Shown: positions 10,495 through 21,300 of the stretch, one piece after another
How the letters are laid out: each line of letters starts with the position of its first letter
How positions within the stretch are numbered: the first letter of the stretch is position 1
Source: Haliclona indistincta
Taxonomy: Eukaryota; Porifera; Demospongiae; Haplosclerida; Chalinidae
DNA: 64,000 nt
Assembly (NCBI GenBank): GCA_964017065.1
Contig: OZ024785.1
Coordinates: 14,339,592-14,403,591, forward strand
Direction of reading: 5' to 3'
Made by a program: the position numbers and the translations under genes
Notes under the pieces: model-generated
The model's database searches: none
Told to the model about the DNA's origin: nothing
The model's input: only the letters and a program-made list of their open reading frames with translations

Positions 10495-11980
10495 TTCCTT
10501 TTTCACGCGGATTTCAAAACAATGGACCAAAAGGGCCGTTTTTGTCACAATGAGGAAACCAATTTTGATTATTTGAGTGGCTAGGTGTAGACATCTATAT
10601 AGATGTATGATTTGGCTCTAACCAACAATTTTTTACCTGACATTTCACACCACTTTCCAGTGGGCTTCAGCTACTTAAAGACACAAACAGAACACCTCCA
10701 TTAGGTGTTCTAAACTAGCAACATTTTTCCTAGCATGTCAAAGTTTTCGACCATGCACTAATTTCCAAGTTGGCCACTCCCACTTAGGAACTGAAGCCAG
10801 CCAAAAGTGGTGAGGGGCTCTGCCCCTTTAAACCCCGGTCTAACGGAGGATACCCCCGTTAGAATTCCTCAGTGCTGTACGCTTTAGTGGGGAGGGCGCA
10901 GTGAAAACCAGTGGGTTTTTTCAGGTAAAGTTCACCTTTGCAAATAAACTTGATTTGACCTTTCTAAAGCACTATTCATACTATTTATGACGTCTACAGT
11001 AGGTGGAGTCAATTATGATGCCAAAAGGTATCATTAGGGGTTAAAGGGTTAAAGCAAGAATGAGTAAAGAGCTTGAAGCATAGCTCAGAGATGCAAGTCC
11101 CTCTGCTCTTGCACAGTATGGTGTATAATGCTCTACCACCACCACCGTACTAAAGTCATCACACTCCCTTCTCTTCTCTCAGGTCAGAAGGTTGCACGAA
11201 ACTGGAGAATGTAACAGCTCTAATAATGCAATATGAATTTTCCATGTCAAGTACCTCATTATTTTTACTGCAGCAACCTCATATGTCTTTGTGGATGCAT
11301 ACGTTGCTGTGACAAAGCTTCGGCTAGTCATGCTATATCATGACTATTCTGTGTTGAAGAAGTAAGTCATGATATTAATATTTCATTGCCATACAAATTA
11401 ATGTAGCCATGAGGAGAACTGTCACCAACTTCAAGATTGCCTTGAAAAGCAGCATTGTCTTATAAATGCTTTTTGATTATAGCAGCATTTGGACATGGCC
11501 TGGTGGTATCATGCCTCAAATAGCTACAATGTACACATGTTTGGCAGTTTCTTTGTTGAGGTTGATGAATTGCGTTGTACACAATTTAATGGTGTGATAA
11601 TAGGTTTGATATTGATATTAACAATTTAATTTTTTTGATATTAGGTACTTATCATTATGGTCAAGCATGCATTGTCACAGTCATGTATGCTGCTTTTGTT
11701 TATTGCTTGCCTTTTTTTTCTTAGGATGGTGGTGTTAGGATCACTACCAATTCTTCGGAGGTCATCTTGACATATCGTGTCACTTGGTACTGTATCACGT
11801 TTTAAGGCTTCGTTATGTGCACTGTCAGCTATCGCATAGCTATCGCAACTGGCTAGCTAGCAGTATAATTGTATTAAGGCTACCAGTATTGTGTTAATTC
11901 TATCCCACTAGTTAATTTGGGCATTTACCTTACAATGGAAGTTGGCTGTACTTCGACAGTGAGAAGATAAAAAAGAGGCG
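10495..11980. other. intergenic; contains a TTAA-type element end
   Basis: No gene supported. At 11036-11056 the words AGGGGTTAAAGGGTTAA, read in reverse, form TTAACCCTTTAACCCCTA, the same terminal sequence as at 37105-37125 and (shorter) near 59850. This marks one end of a piggyBac-like family; the opposite end was not located. Confidence 0.35.
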
Positions 11981-11988
11981 GGGTCAAG

Positions 11989-12690
11989 ATGGCAGCTCTC
12001 GAGGGCCTCTATGCTGAACTCCACAGACTCGGGCTTCCCTTCTCCATCTTAGGAGAACTGCAGAGTCGTGAACTCACTTTAGAGTCGTCTGCCTGGACAG
12101 TTCGGCGCTCCAAATCGGGAGTTTCTGTTAGCCTCTATTGGCCATGCGCTCGTCCTGGCGAGACACGTGCTCCTTCCGCATGGCAGCCCAAGCGACAGGC
12201 TACAAAGGCACCCCGAAAGAACAAGAGAAAACAAAAGAACAAGGCTAAGGAATCTCTTCAGCCACCAACCAACACTCAACCTGTTACTGGCGCGGGCAAT
12301 GCCGTCGATGACAAACAGCCAGAGGAGGAGCAGGTTGAACTTGGAGTGGATCTCTGCTCGTGTTCTACAGTAGAGTATCAGGAGAAGGACGGTACCCCAG
12401 GAGTGTCTTACAAAGATCAAAGTGGTGATAGTGGATGGATTAAAGTCCGGGGGCGCCGCAATCGAAAGCCAAGTGATAAATCACCCTCTCCTAGACGACG
12501 AACTACGCCGTCCTCTACTAATGAGCAGTCTGACACTGACTCTAGCACTGAAGATCTGGTTGTCCCTCCTTCATCAATAGTTAAGTTTGTTCCATTTGAT
12601 GGCCAACCAGGTCTTCGCATCTCCAACTCGAGAACTAGATCCTGGACTCCAATTGCTACTAGGACTAGATCACGTTTTAAAAATAAATAG
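11989..12690 (+). CDS. LINE ORF1-like protein, 233 aa, without ORF2
   Basis: An intact 233-codon frame starts at ATG 11989 in the context GGTCAAGATGG. The protein begins MAALEGLYAELHRLGL. It then has a Lys/Arg-rich stretch (about residues 68-90), an acidic centre, a GWIKVRGRRNRKPSD motif (about residues 149-165) of the kind seen in LINE ORF1 or gag-like proteins, and a Ser/Thr/Arg-rich tail. It stops at 12688-12690. About 120 bp later the sequence ends in (AAT)n (about 12808-12837), a LINE-like 3' tail also seen on the LINE fragment at 58.7-59.4 kb. No reverse transcriptase lies between. Codon use is more GC-rich than its surroundings. Interpretation: a non-autonomous half-LINE that keeps ORF1. 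An ordinary host gene is the alternative. Confidence 0.5.
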   Translation: MAALEGLYAELHRLGLPFSILGELQSRELTLESSAWTVRRSKSGVSVSLYWPCARPGETRAPSAWQPKRQATKAPRKNKRKQKNKAKESLQPPTNTQPVTGAGNAVDDKQPEEEQVELGVDLCSCSTVEYQEKDGTPGVSYKDQSGDSGWIKVRGRRNRKPSDKSPSPRRRTTPSSTNEQSDTDSSTEDLVVPPSSIVKFVPFDGQPGLRISNSRTRSWTPIATRTRSRFKNK

Positions 12691-12806
12691 TTTTATGTTT
12701 GTTTTTGTTAAGGCCCCTAGCAGATCTTGTTATTGGTCCTTCAGTGCTACCACCAACCTTATTACTTACTCTCACTTTCATTCCTCTGTATGCACTGTAA
12801 AGTTGA

Positions 12807-12837
12807 AATAATAATAATAATAATAATAATAATAAGT
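12807..12837 (+). repeat. (AAT)n tail
   Basis: About ten ATA/AAT units directly follow the 3' untranslated region of the ORF1-like gene. This is read as a LINE-type 3' tail. Confidence 0.7.
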
Positions 12838-13184
12838 AATGTGTGAATTGTGTCCACAATAGAGTTCTTGGTCTAGCTTGACAACAATACTTTCTTTACA
12901 GTGTAGTATTCTGCAATACCAAGATAGCTTAAGCTGCACGCGTACAGCGCCGTAGAGTTAACCAGTGATAGTCGTATTGAATCAGAATAGAATGATAGAA
13001 TCAGAACTGAGTAAATATTAAACAGTGCACAGATGATCAAATAGTCTTTAGTCACGTGATGATAAATAAGTGATACAATTGTAAACTACTAAACCATTAA
13101 GTCATTCCACATACAGTACAGTCGAAATTTAAGCAAGGCTATATGCAGCTGTTCTCTGAGCTAGTCTAGTAATAAATTGTGTAG
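12838..13184. other. non-coding stretch
   Basis: AT-rich sequence after the (AAT)n tail; nothing recognised. Confidence 0.3.
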
Positions 13185-13400
13185 TTAGATTCGTCTTGGA
13201 TGACGACGACTGAACTCGTCAATGGCCCCAGAAACGTCAATCGATATCTATGGATCCTGAGAAGACTGAGTCCTGAAACCCGTGTCGTTGTCATTGATGA
13301 ACGTGACAGTGCATTAAGTCTTTTCGGGCCACCGAGCAACTGGTTACGGGAAGTGTTGATATAATGCTGAATAGTACTTGGACATTCGCTTCCCACTGCG
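13185..13400 (-). pseudogene. hAT transposase dimerisation-domain relic
   Basis: Minus-strand frames read STLPVTSCSVARK, then GLSLLRIHRYR, then (one frame over) AIDEFSRRHPRRI. In order these are the conserved LPVTSC.., LALL.IHR and IDEFSRRHPRR blocks at the C-terminus of hAT (ZMYM/TTF-type) transposases. At least two frameshifts separate them, so it is inactive. It sits just downstream, on the same strand, of the Pro/Ala-rich gene at 13420-13958. Confidence 0.45.
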
Positions 13401-13419
13401 AGCATCTTTATTAGAGCTG

Positions 13420-13958
13420 TTTATTTTTGATGAAGAGATTGAGGCGGCGGCAGAGTGAGCTGGGCCCGGGGTTGTACGGGATCGGGAGCTGGAACAGCTG
13501 CCGCCGCCGGCTGACAAAGTTGTGGCGCTGGAGCAGCTGGCGGAGGCTGAGGGAGCTGGGCCAGGGGTTGTACAAGAGCTGCAGCAGCTGCCGGTTGATT
13601 GAGTATGGGAGCTGCCGGCTGTTGGTGAGGCACTGCTGGTGCACGTGCAACCACGGGAGAGGATGTAAAATTCGGTACTGACTGCGTCTGTCAACGTAAA
13701 AGATGTGCAGCTAAGCGTCATGCATGGACAACTTACAAGTTCACTCATACTCAGCTGCAAGTCTCCGGTTTCCTCTTCAGATGCAGAATCACTAAAACAA
13801 TCAAAACTGCCTAAAAAGCAAATAGACCCAGAGAGCATTGTTTACTAAGTTAACAACTAGGTACAAATGAACTAACCGTTACTAATTTCCAGAGCAGCCG
13901 CTGCTAGTTCCGCTGCCTCAGCTTGGCGCCCCTTTGCTGCTCTGGTTCTGTTTGCCAT
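13420..13958 (-). CDS. Pro/Ala/Gln-rich protein, three exons, unknown family
   Basis: ATG at 13958 opens an exon coding for MANRTRAAKGRQAEAAELAA and ending near 13878 (donor GTTAGT). A second exon (about 13815-13745) codes for an acidic segment (SDSASEEETGDLQLSMSE) ending at a GTAAGT donor. The third, after an acceptor near 13690, codes for a low-complexity Pro/Ala/Gln tail (VPHQQPAAPILNQPAAAAAL ...) that stops at 13421. Exact boundaries of exon 2 are uncertain because two nearby AGs are possible. A TATA-like box lies 47 bases upstream of the ATG. It could be a host nuclear protein, or a companion gene of the adjacent tyrosine-recombinase element, which is transcribed in the same direction just upstream. 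Confidence 0.45.
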
Positions 13959-14004
13959 GTATGCGGCATGCGCTTGATGCGACACGTGCTTAGACTAGCA
14001 CATG

Positions 14005-14013
14005 ATATATAAA
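14005..14013 (-). promoter_or_regulatory. TATA-like box upstream of the Pro/Ala-rich gene
   Basis: TTTATATAT on the minus strand, 47 bases before the ATG at 13958. An E-box-like CACGTG lies between them at about 13983-13988. Confidence 0.4.
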
Positions 14014-14144
14014 TTGCATGGGGTTTCTTAATGTCATAGCAACCACTTGTCCCCAAAAAATTACCACCATGTCGATTTCGATGAGTATCGCCGTATGCAT
14101 GGAGAGGGCATATTGAAGTCTACATATAACTCAGCGAGTAAGCT

Positions 14145-14956
14145 CGTGTGCGATCACCATTCTGCTGCTTGCCAGATAATTTACAATGTTTCTGTGGTGA
14201 CTCCCTGGTTAGCGGCAGCAGAGGTAGATGTGCCCCTGACTGAGTGTGCTTTAAATACACTGGTATCAATCCCTGAGTCACCAATCACCTGCTTCAACCA
14301 CCTTGCCACGGTAGACGATGTTACCGGGTGGTGGGGCTTTATGATTGCTATAAACAGCTGAGTGGACGTTCTGCTGAGCTGTTTTGTCCTCTCGATGTAG
14401 AGTGACAAGGAGTTGACAGGGCAAAGTTTCGCGTTTCCTGAAAACCTTGGGAAAAAGAAGTCCTTGATCGCCTTGTTGGCGGAGGATTGTTTCGCAAGTG
14501 CCACGGGGACAAAGACCGCGCCTTCTGGAGTGGTTCTGAGGCCTGCCAGGCTAAGCTTGGCTAGGTCCGCTGATCTTGACGGCCGTGTTAATGCTAAGAG
14601 CATCACCGTCCGGAGCGTCAGTTGTTTAAGCGGGATGTTGCTATCCAGCGTGTGTCCATCCAGGTACGCTAATACCTTGGATATGTCCCACGTACCCGAG
14701 TATTTTGGTAGTGGGGGGCGTGACTGAAACTCCCCTTTCATTAGTCTTGATACCAAGGGGTGTTGCCCAATGGAGACTCCCTCAACAGGGGCATGCATAG
14801 AAGCTATTGCACATCTATAGCTGTTCAGAGATCTGTACTGGTATCCTTTGGTGTGGAGGTGTGCCAGGAAGTTGACTACATCCTCTATAGGTCCTGAAAC
14901 GGGATCGAGGCTCCGTTCAGTACACCAGCTGATCCACCTCTGTACAATGTTTTAGC
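14145..14956 (-). pseudogene. DIRS-type tyrosine recombinase relic
   Basis: One minus-strand frame runs from about 14956 to 14181. Its N-terminal part (RWISWCTERSLDPVSGPIED ... LNSYRCAIASMH) matches the core-binding domain of DIRS/Ngaro-like tyrosine recombinases. LTRPSRSADLAKLSLAGL is the region around the first catalytic Arg. FKAHSVRGTSTSAAANQGVT carries the His-x-x-Arg box. A TAA follows at 14181, then, still in frame, QAAEW, a TGA, and a stretch containing ELYVDF where the catalytic Tyr would be expected. Known members use this enzyme to integrate circular DNA copies. No reverse transcriptase or inverted terminal repeat was found nearby, so this is a fragment or a domesticated/decayed recombinase. 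Confidence 0.6.
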
Positions 14957-15432
14957 ATTGAGGCAGAACTCTTAACAGCAGGAATGTGGTACAGCATTGG
15001 ACTTTCTGATTTTCTTTCAGAAGTTACAACATTTTCTACAAACCTGTTCAAGAGAACAACAAAAATTATAACTACAATGTACATAACATACGGGCAGATC
15101 CAGAGAGTTATAAACAGTGCACTATGTGTGAAGCAATATTTTTGCACGTAATTATTAAATATTCATGTGTGTGATTTTGTCTTGTGATCATTTCACATTG
15201 TGCACATTGATGCAAAATGATCACAATTGTTCATCGCAAAAGCACCCTCCTGGATCTACCATTGAGGTATAAATTGCTGCAAGAAAAAGCAAAAAAATAG
15301 TGCTAGTAGATAGAAATTCAAGACGTGCAACAAAGACTGATAATTAGGGTGACGATATACCATGTGCGTGTGGCTACATTGCAATGTTTACAAAGTTTAT
15401 AACCTTTCCTGACACGCATTCAATTCTACCTT
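14957..15432. other. no gene recognised
   Basis: AT-rich sequence between the recombinase relic and the gene at 15433-15804. An imperfect inverted word pair (GTGATCATTT ... AAATGATCAC) occurs at about 15185-15225. Confidence 0.3.
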
Positions 15433-15804
15433 GGATCATTCCACATACATTCCCAACATGGGCACAAATTCTTCAACACCACTACAGATAGATTTCACAT
15501 AATGTCCAACAATGTAGCTAAGTAGCTGTACGATTTCAGAGTTGTCGAGGCTTGAAATGTGTCTTCCATCTCTCCAAGACCTTTTCATCTACAAAATAAT
15601 TAGTAATTATTTATTATTCTCGTTTCTGTATAGACAATCCTTTACCAATAAGTTGTAGTGCGGACTTAATTTATTGGATGCACTATTGTGACCATGAACA
15701 TTAATTAACTAACCAATGCTTTTAGCCACTGTCCTTCTTGGCTCCCCGCTGCTAATGCAATCCTTTACTTCCTCAAGTTTGCGGAGAATCCGCTCCGCAT
15801 CCAT
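15433..15804 (-). CDS. small protein of unknown function, two readable exons
   Basis: ATG at 15804 opens MDAERILRKLEEVKDCISSG followed by EPRRTVAKSI, ending at 15714 before a GTTAGT donor. This has the look of a short helix-turn-helix-like N-terminus. A second exon from about 15590 (acceptor TTTTGTAG) codes for RSWRDGRHISSLDNSEIVQL and FVPMLGMYVE and stops near 15433. The two do not join in frame directly, so a small middle exon (candidate near 15650-15690) or a frameshift is required. No family recognised. Confidence 0.4.
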
Positions 15805-15917
15805 GATGGAACGACAACGCTTAACGGTGACTGCGACTTCACCGTGACACTCACAAGAAGTAGTGCGTGTTGCATAGAATATTCAAATGGGTGTGGTGTC
15901 TGGTAATGAATATTAAT

Positions 15918-16802
15918 TTACCCAATCAAATTATAGTCGTGCTTGTAGGAGAGTAGGGTATACACCACTATCACCATCACCAACGAAGCGCATATATCGA
16001 AGTCCGTGGATCTTTTCTGCATATTTGAACCCTTCGAGAATTGTTGACGTCTCCATTTCTGATGAAGAGTCTGTCCAGTTCCTATAACAATGGTGTTGAT
16101 CTGATGGAGATCCTCTGGCACAACTGGAGCAGTATTTGTTGCGTACAGAGAGGTGAAGTATCTTGCTGGTTTCTAGCCCAACTTTGATGCCTACTCCTGA
16201 CTTAGCATTGTACGAGTGGCGGTGTGATCGTTTGCTCCACCCACCATCCACCACTACAGTGATAGCTGGAATGCTTTCATGATAATCACCACGCTCAATA
16301 GCTCTGCTCTTCCAGCTTCGATCATAGACTGGGTCTTCGATCATAGATCATACACTCTTCCAGCTTCGATCACTTCCAGCTTCGATCTTCAATCTCACCA
16401 CCACTCGCCAATGGTTCTCTCTGTTGATGTGAAGCTTTTTTTGGTTATGACAGGGACACCTAAATATGCTAGAGACTCTTGAAGTGTGGCGTGCCCACCA
16501 CCTGTACTCATTTGATCCCATACTGCGGCAAGGTTAACTTGCCAACGATTGTATCCACTAGGACCTGCTACCTTGTTCGATGTCTGTAGCTTTATAACAC
16601 GACCACATGAACACTCAGTACTAATTATGGATGCCAGACCATCTTTCCTTTCTCCTACAAGCGCGACACTGCCTGTACTCATCTCACTCTGTAGCATTGA
16701 CAAGCTATCTCTACCACAGTACCAGACAAGGTAAGCTACACCATGCACTACTAGCAGTGATAATGGCTGCTCATATAGACCACTAACAATGGACAATGGC
16801 AC
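15918..16802 (-). pseudogene. Mutator-like transposase, N-terminal domain relic
   Basis: Two minus-strand frames carry consecutive parts of the Mutator-like transposase domain that is abundant in invertebrates. 16802-16395 includes IISTECSCGRVIKLQTSNKV, NRWQVNLAAVWDQMSTGGGH and TERTIGEWW. 16344-15930 includes IPAITVVVDGGWSKRSH, the NAKSG motif, a Cys-containing NKYCSSCA segment and LRYMRFVGDGDSGVYPTL. The Asp residues in VVVDGG and VGDGDS are candidates for the DDE catalytic site. Between the frames, 16330-16394 holds a tandem duplication of GATCGAAGCTGGAAG that breaks the frame. The C-terminal part is missing. A short second copy of the 5' part is at 6855-6985. Confidence 0.65.
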
Positions 16803-17135
16803 CTAACTCTAAATTTTTTCATTCTCCGACTGCTGAAACAGGATGCTGCATGGTTTATTTATGAGAGAGGAAGGGAACTTCTGATCACAGATCATGGGCA
16901 AATTGGTGTTACACTCTTGGTGAAACTGGGCCCACAACTTGCGTACTTAGACGTAGCTGTGACTCAGCATCATCGTCATTCCCAGGACAACCTGTAAAAA
17001 TGCTTGTTGTGATTTTTTTGTACTAATGTTCACTTTCTGCAGGCTCTTGGGTGTCATTCAGATCAATAGCATAGTCCTGATTAACAGGCCAATGCTCTGT
17101 ATGCACAATGTTGTCCTGAATTCTGATTTCACGTT
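16796..17135 (-). repeat. ~330-bp dispersed repeat, copy 1 of 2
   Basis: 16796-17131 is closely similar to 25672-26014, starting ATGGCACC..ACTCTAAA and continuing through GATCACAGATCATGGGCAAA and TGGGTGTCATTCAGATCAAT. On the minus strand both can encode DYAIDLNDTQEPAE. In this copy it directly abuts the Mutator-like relic; in copy 2 the transposase is absent. Confidence 0.7.
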
Positions 17136-17555
17136 TTCACGTTCACTATCAATTGCTTCAGGAAGTGTAACAGCATTACATGGCAGTTCACCTGCTCTCT
17201 GTAAGGAGTATGCCCACTCAAAAAGTCGATAAGTCTCTATCACCCAATAGACCCAGGGTATCGCCTGTTTTGCACTCGCCTTATTACCCAAGAATTATAT
17301 CGTTCAAATGGATACATCCAAAAGACCCTGGAAGGCTCAAAGCGATTTAGATAAAGAGGAAAATGATGCAGAAGGTGAAAAATAATAACATGCATAGAGA
17401 CAGGAAAATCTCGTTCTAGAGACAGGAAAATCTCGTTCTAGAAGGCAAAGGCTATAGTGTACATTGAATTCAAGCTGATATAAGAGTGACATATTCACTG
17501 ATTCTGCACATAACTGGGCAAAAACATCACAAAACAGAAACAAAGTTTGCCTTTG
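17136..17555. other. no gene recognised
   Basis: Contains a short tandem duplication (GAGACAGGAAAATCTCGTTCTA twice, 17397-17441, truncated here to its repeated word). Otherwise featureless. Confidence 0.3.
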
Positions 17556-18074
17556 TTATTGCCCGAGTAGGCCTCTTAAGCAGTATTTTAAAATGTGCGC
17601 AGAAACCAGTTGTTTCCTAGAGTGGGATTTCATACCTTTCCCTTTAACGCTAAAAAGTGGTTTCGGTTTCCAGTCAAAACATTTTGGAACCTGTATGCTA
17701 ATCATTCTTTCATCTGCTAGCTTGGCTTCTTCTGCAGATAGCCGGAAAGGAGCTGATGGCAGCCGGTTAGTTTTGCCAGTTACCCAAGCTTCTAAGAATG
17801 GACCTCTCACCTTCTCTTCTGTGCGAACTTTAAGTGAGTCTTCAGCTCCAGACATCAACAGTACAATGTGTTCTACGATGTTCTTTATCAGATGCATTGG
17901 CTCTACAGGCGTGTTGAAGAAACGATCATGACAACCTAGTTTTCGAAGGCAATATTCTCCTTTCACCCCAGTATCACGCTTTGTTTTATTCTCTTTTAAA
18001 GAAACAGCTCGGTAACAGCAAAAATGACAGTAAATTACTTTTAAGGACAAGTTATCTTTTATAAACGGAGCCAA
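17556..18074 (-). pseudogene. CACTA/EnSpm-like (Transposase_21-type) gene fragment
   Basis: A 172-codon minus-strand frame contains GEYCLRKLGCHDRFFNTPVE and EPMHLIKNIVEHIVLLMSG, followed by RLSAEEAKLADERMISIQVP and LKYCLRGLLGQ. The PMH.I.N..EH segment recalls the MHC/MHD.LEG-type core of Transposase_21/tnp2 proteins. The frame begins without a clear start and lacks the remaining domains, so it is a fragment or an exon of a decayed gene. Confidence 0.45.
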
Positions 18075-18359
18075 AAATTGATCAATGCCATGCTTATTTA
18101 TATCAACTGCTTTGGCGACTAGAGCAAGATGAATGGCTTTCAGAGAAGGAATATAGTAAGAAAAAGAATTCTTACGTGTATTCTCATGTTTCCTGCAAGA
18201 CCTACTTCCCTATCCACAAAATCCCTATGAAATGTTTTTTTTAAATGATAGGACATGCCTGCATCATGCTTCTAAAATTTCTTTTACACGTAGCACCTGT
18301 TAACAAGAAAACATCGTTTGAGTACTGTAAATCACTTATTTTGTAATGATTATTATAGT
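18075..18359. other. no gene recognised
   Basis: AT-rich spacer between the CACTA-like fragment and the 3' end of the trihelix gene. Confidence 0.3.
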
Positions 18360-21300
18360 ATTAGATTATTATTAGATTTTTAGCAGCCAATGAACCACTC
18401 ACTGTCAAGTTTGCTGATGGAGGAGGCACAAGAAAGAAGGCACCAACTAGTATACTGCATGTAACATGATTGAAATTAATATCAACCATATTAATTTGTA
18501 AACATACCTGAAATATTTCCCTCAATAAGACGACGTTCCTCCTTGATCTCCAACTCTTCAGAAGGAGCTTGTGCAATTGAATTGTCTGCATTACATCTAC
18601 AAATGTCAAAATACACTTGCAAAGCAAACCATCACTCACCAGGTTCTTCAAAAGGGTTTCCAAACAATACATCCTCATTCACAACTGTTGTTCGAGCTAC
18701 GCTCACATTCGGAATGTTTCGAGCAGCATCGAGAACATGTACTGGTTCGGAGGCAGCTCTGTGTCCTAGAATTTCATCGATAGAATCATAAAACTCGAAG
18801 GAAGTTCTGGTTTGCCCGCTAACGTTGTTGCCATCTTTGATCTATTAATATTAAGTAATGAAGTACATGTAGCTAGACAGCTAAGAATCGTTACCTTTCT
18901 GTATTTCTGGGTTAAATTTTTCACTTTCACTCGGCATTGTTTCCATGTCTTAGAGTATCCTAGATCTGCCAGTTCTTTAGCTACTTTCACGTAGATATCT
19001 TTGTTTCTCCTGACATTATCCAACTGTTCCTGTACATTCTGCTCCCTCTGTGGTGACTCTGTTAATGTGACTCTGTTATTTGTGTTGATTAGTTGTGTTT
19101 TGTAATATCTCTCATGAGAACAGTCTTTGTGTTAATTTATGTCTAATGTGTAGAATGCTGACTGTCTGTCTGTCTGTTCATTTCACACTGTTCTCCCTAT
19201 TTAAGCCCTGGTAGTTTTTGTACATTTTTAGTTCAGTTCTTGTTTTGTACTTGCATTGTTGAGTTAATAAAATATTTAAGTACGATATCACATTTGGCGA
19301 CGAGAGTAAAGAACTCACAGCTATGGCTGCAGTTTATGGAAAGCTACAGGAATTTCAACCTGAATCAGAGTCAATCAAGGCCTACCTGGAAAGAGTGACA
19401 CTGTACTTCAAGGCTAATACCATCGATGACGACAAGAAAGTACCAATACTACTGAGTTCCATAGGATCATCGACGTACGCCACTCTTAGTGATCTCCTCG
19501 CACCAGATACCCCAGGAACTAAGTCCTTCGAAGAAATTTCAACAAAGTTGAATGACCATTTTCTGCCCAAAAGATCGACCATAGCAGAGAGATTTCAATT
19601 CCACAAGCGAAATCAAGAAGTAGGCGAAAGTGTAGCCGAGTACGACGCCGCGCTGAGGAAGTTGGCAGTCAACTGCAAATTTGGCACCGTGCTACAGGAG
19701 ACGCTACGTGATCGTTTTGTGTGTGGTCTACGACACGAAGCTATCCAACGCCGACTACTGTCTGAAACAGCATTAACGTACGCCAAGGCAATTGAGACAG
19801 CCAGAGCTATGGAAGCTGCTGACCAAGACACCCGAGCCTTCAAAAGACCAGACTTATCAGTGCACAAGCTGAGTAAAGGTCGTTTTCAGAAGAGCAAACC
19901 GCAGACAAGCACTACCAAGCACAATCGTGATCAGCAACAACCTTGCTACAGATGTGGACGCTCAAACCATGGTTCAAGCGAGTGCAAATTTAAAGATGCT
20001 CAATGCCACGCCTGCGGAAAGACAGGACACATTGCATCGGTTTGCCGCTCAAAGGCCTCCTCCGTTTCCAAGAAACAAAAGTCGAAGACGCACCTCGTAC
20101 AGAATGCTGAACAGTCTTCAGAGGAGAGCAGTGATGAAGGTTTCAAAATACACAACCTGGTCAAGCGATCACCTGACCCTATAGTAGTCCAGTTGCAACT
20201 CAACGGAAAATTTCTCGACATGGAAGTCGACACTGGAGCAGCTCTATCAGTGATATCCGAAGCAACTAGACGTGACGTATTCCCCAATGACACATTGCAT
20301 CCTTCCAATCTGATCCTCAAGACATACACTAACGAACGAATGGAAGTTACTGGTACTCTCAACATGCGAGTCAGATATGGAAATCAGAAACAGAAGCTAG
20401 TACTCGTAGTGGTCGCTGGTGATGGACCAAGTCTTCTGGGAAGAAATTGGCTCAAGTACCTACGCCTGGACTGGAGCAACATTTTTGCAGTACGTGCAGC
20501 AAGAATATCACTAGTGGACGACCTACTTGAGAAGCACAAACCACTATTCTCAGATGAACTGGGGAGTGTCAAGCCATTCACAGCCTCACTTCAAATACAA
20601 CCTGATGCTACCCCTCGCTTCTTCAAGCCAAGACCAGTACCTTATGCAATCAAAGAAGCAGTTAGCCAAGAAATCAGTCGTCTGGAGGAACAGGGGATCA
20701 TCTCACCAGTCTCACATAGTCAATGGGCTGCCCCAATTGTAGTAGTTCCAAAGAAAGATGGACGTTTCAGACTCTGCGGAGACTACAAAGTAACTGTGAA
20801 CCAAGCGATGAATGTGGAAGAGTACCCTTTGCCGACACCTGAAGAATTATTCTCGACACTGTCTGGAGGAAAAATCTTCTCGAAATTGGATCTTTCTCAA
20901 GCTTACCTCCAAATCCCAGTGGATGAGTCATCAAAACCCTATCTGACAGTCAACACACAGCGTGGACTCTACGTCTACAACCGTCTTCCATTTGGAGTCG
21001 CATCTGCACCTGCTATATTTCAGAGAATCATGGACACTGTGCTGCAAGGAATCGACGGAGTAGCATGCTACATTGACGACATCCTCGTTAGCAGTCCAGA
21101 TGAAGAGAGCCACAGACGAAGTCTACAGGAAGTGTTCACTCGTCTTGAGAATCATGGGTTCCGACTCAAGAGAAGTAAGTGTGAATTTTTGTTGACCAGT
21201 ATTGAGTACTTGGGTCATAGAGTCGATGAGCATGGCATACACCCACTATCATCTAAGGTAGAAGCTATTGTGAATGCACCTGCCCCTGAGAATGTGCAAC

